Below are positions 62,388 to 64,000 of a stretch of 64,000 nt of DNA, one piece after another. A program made the translations under genes and the position numbers. Below the pieces are notes generated by a model that did no database searches, had not been told where the DNA came from, and was given only the letters and a program-made list of their open reading frames with translations. The stretch comes from CAITSH01 sp025356665 (lineage in GTDB: Bacteria > Pseudomonadota > Gammaproteobacteria > Burkholderiales > SG8-39): positions 70,520 to 134,519 of the forward strand of contig JANXRV010000090.1 of assembly GCA_025356665.1 (NCBI GenBank), read 5' to 3'. How positions within the stretch are numbered: the first letter of the stretch is position 1; the number at the start of each line of letters is the position of its first letter.

Positions 62388-62474
62388 CTTGCACTTTTAC
62401 ACTCGTGCACTCTTGCACTCTTACACGCTTGTACATTTGCAACTTGTACGTCTGCAAACTTGTACATCTGCGCC
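62388..62474. repeat. Degenerate 8-bp tandem repeat (CTTGCACT/CTTGTACA)
   Basis: Eleven consecutive units of about 8 bases run from 62388: CTTGCACT, TTTACACT, CGTGCACT, CTTGCACT, CTTACACG, CTTGTACA, a 7-base TTTGCAA, then CTTGTACG, TCTGCAAA, CTTGTACA and TCTGCGCC. All keep pyrimidine-T then G/A-C/T-A-C/A. It lies in the divergent 302-base gap between the binding-protein-like gene and the IclR gene, which contains no gene. Confidence 0.75.
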
Positions 62475-62496
62475 CCTTCTGCACGGGGTTGGAAAT

Positions 62497-62515
62497 GTTA
62501 GCGCCCAATGCTAAC
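62497..62515. promoter_or_regulatory. GTTAGC-N7-GCTAAC inverted repeat, candidate IclR operator
   Basis: GTTAGC (62497-62502) and GCTAAC (62510-62515) form a perfect inverted repeat with a 7-base spacer, 80 bases before the IclR-family start. Self-binding in the divergent region is common for IclR regulators. An AT-rich stretch follows it, which could hold the promoter. Confidence 0.5.
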
Positions 62516-62594
62516 AATGTCCATCATCGTGGGAAAATTTACAATTATTCAAACGCCGGAAAACAGCCTGCGGCGCTTTGGTTAGAATGGCTGC

Positions 62595-63374
62595 ATGAAC
62601 AGCCTGGAAAAAATGCTGAGCCTGCTCGACGTGTTCACGCCGGCGGCCCCGGTCTGGTCCACCGAGGACCTGATCCGCTATTCAGCTTGTTCCCGCTCCA
62701 CCTGCTACCGCTACATCAAGGTGCTGCAAGGCGCCGGCTTCGTCACCCCCGTCGCCAAGGGCTCCTACATCCTGGGGCCGCGCATCATCGAGCTGGACCG
62801 CCACGTGCGCCTGTGTGACCCGGTCTATGCCGCCGGCGGCCCGCCGATGCGGCGCCTCGCCGCGCGCACCGGTCACAGCGCCTTGCTGTGCGTGCTGTTC
62901 AGCGACACCGTCATGTGCGTGCGCGAGGAAATCGTCGCCGATGCGCCGGCGGGCCTATTCAGCCGCGGACAAAAGCGCCCGCTGTTCTCCGGTGCCGCGT
63001 CCAAGGTGATCCTCGCCAACCTTCCCGCCCACCAACTGCGCAGCCTGTTCGCCAAACACCGCAAAAGCATCGCCGCCGCGGGACTCGGCGCCGACTGGGA
63101 AAGTTTCAGGAAGGCGCTGCGGCAAATCCGCCAGGACGGTTACTGCACCAGCAGCGGCGAGTTCCTGCCGGGCATCATCGGCGTCGCCGCGCCGCTATTC
63201 AATGGCGCGGGCAATGTGCTCGGCAGCCTGGGCATCGCCATGGCGGCCTCGTCGGTCAAACGCGCCGAGTTGCCCGCGCTGGCCAAGTCGGTCATCAAGG
63301 CGGCGCAAGATGCCAGCGCAGGCATCGGCTCAGGCGAGCACGGCGTGGACCTGCCGGCGCGCGCAGTTGGTTAA
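62595..63374 (+). CDS. IclR family transcriptional regulator
   Basis: The 259-residue protein has an N-terminal winged helix (about 5-70, LEKMLSLLDVFTPAAPVW, then SRSTCYRYIKVLQGAGFV). An IclR effector domain follows, including SALLCVLFSDTVMCVREEI near 100, RGQKRPLFSGAASKVILANL near 130 and GEFLPGIIGVAAPLFNGAGNVLGSLGIA near 195. It is divergent from the catabolic cluster at 58094-62292 and is the likely regulator of it. The effector is probably the cluster's substrate or an intermediate. Confidence 0.92.
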   Translation: MNSLEKMLSLLDVFTPAAPVWSTEDLIRYSACSRSTCYRYIKVLQGAGFVTPVAKGSYILGPRIIELDRHVRLCDPVYAAGGPPMRRLAARTGHSALLCVLFSDTVMCVREEIVADAPAGLFSRGQKRPLFSGAASKVILANLPAHQLRSLFAKHRKSIAAAGLGADWESFRKALRQIRQDGYCTSSGEFLPGIIGVAAPLFNGAGNVLGSLGIAMAASSVKRAELPALAKSVIKAAQDASAGIGSGEHGVDLPARAVG

Positions 63375-63400
63375 ACCAAGAGGAATAAGCGGCGACGCAT

Positions 63401-64000
63401 TTACTTTTCACGCATAGCCGGCTTTATCAGGCGCTGCCAGCGCGCAATGTCCTCGACTATGAATTTGCCAAAACGCTCGGGCGTCCCCCCCTCCGCATCC
63501 GTGCCGATGTCGGCGAGGCGTTGGCGGGTGTCGGGGTTGGCGAGGACGCGGTTGATCTCGACATTGAGCTTGGCGATGATGTCTTTTGGCGTGCCTGCGG
63601 GCGCCAGGATACCGGTCCATAAGGCCACATCAAAATTGCCGTAACCGGCTTCGGCAAAAGTGGGCACCTCCGGAAGATTCGGCCGGCGTTTTTGCCCTGA
63701 CACGGCGAGGCCGCGTATCGCGCCCGCCTTGACGTGTGAGATCAGCGTCGGCACCGTCAGGATCGTCATCTGCGTCTGCCCCCCGAGCACCGACACAATG
63801 CCCTGCCCGCCGCTCTGGAATGGCACGTGCACGATATCAATGCCGTTCTGCATTTTGAACAATTCTGTGGCAAGAAACGCCACGCTTCCCAGACCGGCTG
63901 AAGCGTAGTTGAGCACACCGGGCTTGGATTTTGCGAGCGCGACGAGTTCGGCAAGCGTTGTGGCCGGCACAGTCTTGGGCACCACCACCATCGTCGGCAG
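63401..64000 (-). CDS. Second Bug-family binding protein, partial (N-terminus outside window)
   Basis: The frame is open to the end of the window, so the signal peptide and first part are missing; about 200 residues remain. Bug-family features are MVVVPKTVPATTLAELVALAKSKPG, LNYASAGLGSVAFLATELFK and HVPFQSGGQGIVSVLGG near the middle, and GILAPAGTPKDIIAKLNVEINRVL in the C-terminal half. It is convergent with the IclR gene, with only 26 bases between the stops. Its ligand is unknown. Confidence 0.92.
   Translation of the reverse strand: MPTMVVVPKTVPATTLAELVALAKSKPGVLNYASAGLGSVAFLATELFKMQNGIDIVHVPFQSGGQGIVSVLGGQTQMTILTVPTLISHVKAGAIRGLAVSGQKRRPNLPEVPTFAEAGYGNFDVALWTGILAPAGTPKDIIAKLNVEINRVLANPDTRQRLADIGTDAEGGTPERFGKFIVEDIARWQRLIKPAMREK

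Overview
The window is high-GC DNA with dense, operon-rich gene packing. Gene content points to a Betaproteobacterium: a liu-type leucine-degradation operon, SlmA, the dapF/DUF484/xerC and metK/lipid A acyltransferase neighbourhood, an SAH riboswitch before ahcY, DUF1289 and DUF934 genes, and Bug-type solute-binding proteins. Order or family cannot be fixed from the sequence alone. No rRNA, tRNA, CRISPR array, insertion sequence or prophage was recognised.

Positions 1-12736 (+ strand) hold leucine/isovalerate catabolism: the 3' part of isovaleryl-CoA dehydrogenase, a beta-carbonic anhydrase, a thiolase, then liuB, liuC, liuD and liuE. Together they convert isovaleryl-CoA through methylcrotonyl-CoA, methylglutaconyl-CoA and HMG-CoA to acetyl-CoA and acetoacetate. 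Set among them are a methyltransferase, a DsbA-like isomerase, a LOG-family hydrolase, a glycosyltransferase, a DUF1289 protein and a metallo-beta-lactamase-fold hydrolase. A collapsed acyl-CoA dehydrogenase remnant lies behind the thiolase. Positions 12920-18698 (- strand) hold an exported SAM-methyltransferase-like protein, prfC, slmA, a HAD nucleotidase and argB, with one + strand M15-type peptidase framed by palindromic repeats.

Positions 18882-24655 hold a stress and metal segment. An Hsp20 gene with a near-perfect sigma-32 promoter is divergent from a sigma-70-family regulator followed by a zinc-finger anti-sigma candidate and a CWC protein. Convergent to these are PCu(A)C, a thioredoxin-fold protein, an exported BNR-type protein with Cys/His motifs, a DUF2946 protein and a double-STAS protein. 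Positions 24728-29363 look like a zinc-acquisition operon: COG0523 GTPase, small exported protein, outer-membrane barrel, ZnuA-like and ZnuB-like proteins. No ATPase gene is present.

Positions 29510-44836 are mostly housekeeping: RlmI-like methyltransferase, Gfo/Idh/MocA oxidoreductase, split chromate transporter, xerC, DUF484, dapF, CoA-binding protein, two lipid A acyltransferases, metK, an orphan DUF1116 protein, an HD-GYP phosphodiesterase, and the riboswitch-controlled ahcY-metF pair of the SAM cycle. Positions 44959-52897 hold a 1165-residue multidomain HD-GYP sensor and a sulfur cluster: divergent cysB, then cysI, DUF934 and cobA.

Positions 53065-64000 are accessory: a DUF4337 protein, an SDR dehydrogenase, a complete TRAP transporter, and a probable catabolic cluster (ferredoxin-like-fold protein, carboxymuconolactone-decarboxylase-family protein, LigI-like amidohydrolase, Bug protein, ABC-type binding protein) divergent from an IclR regulator, with a second Bug gene running off the end. 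Dispersed palindromic repeats sit in many gaps, and short tandem repeats repeatedly touch stop codons.
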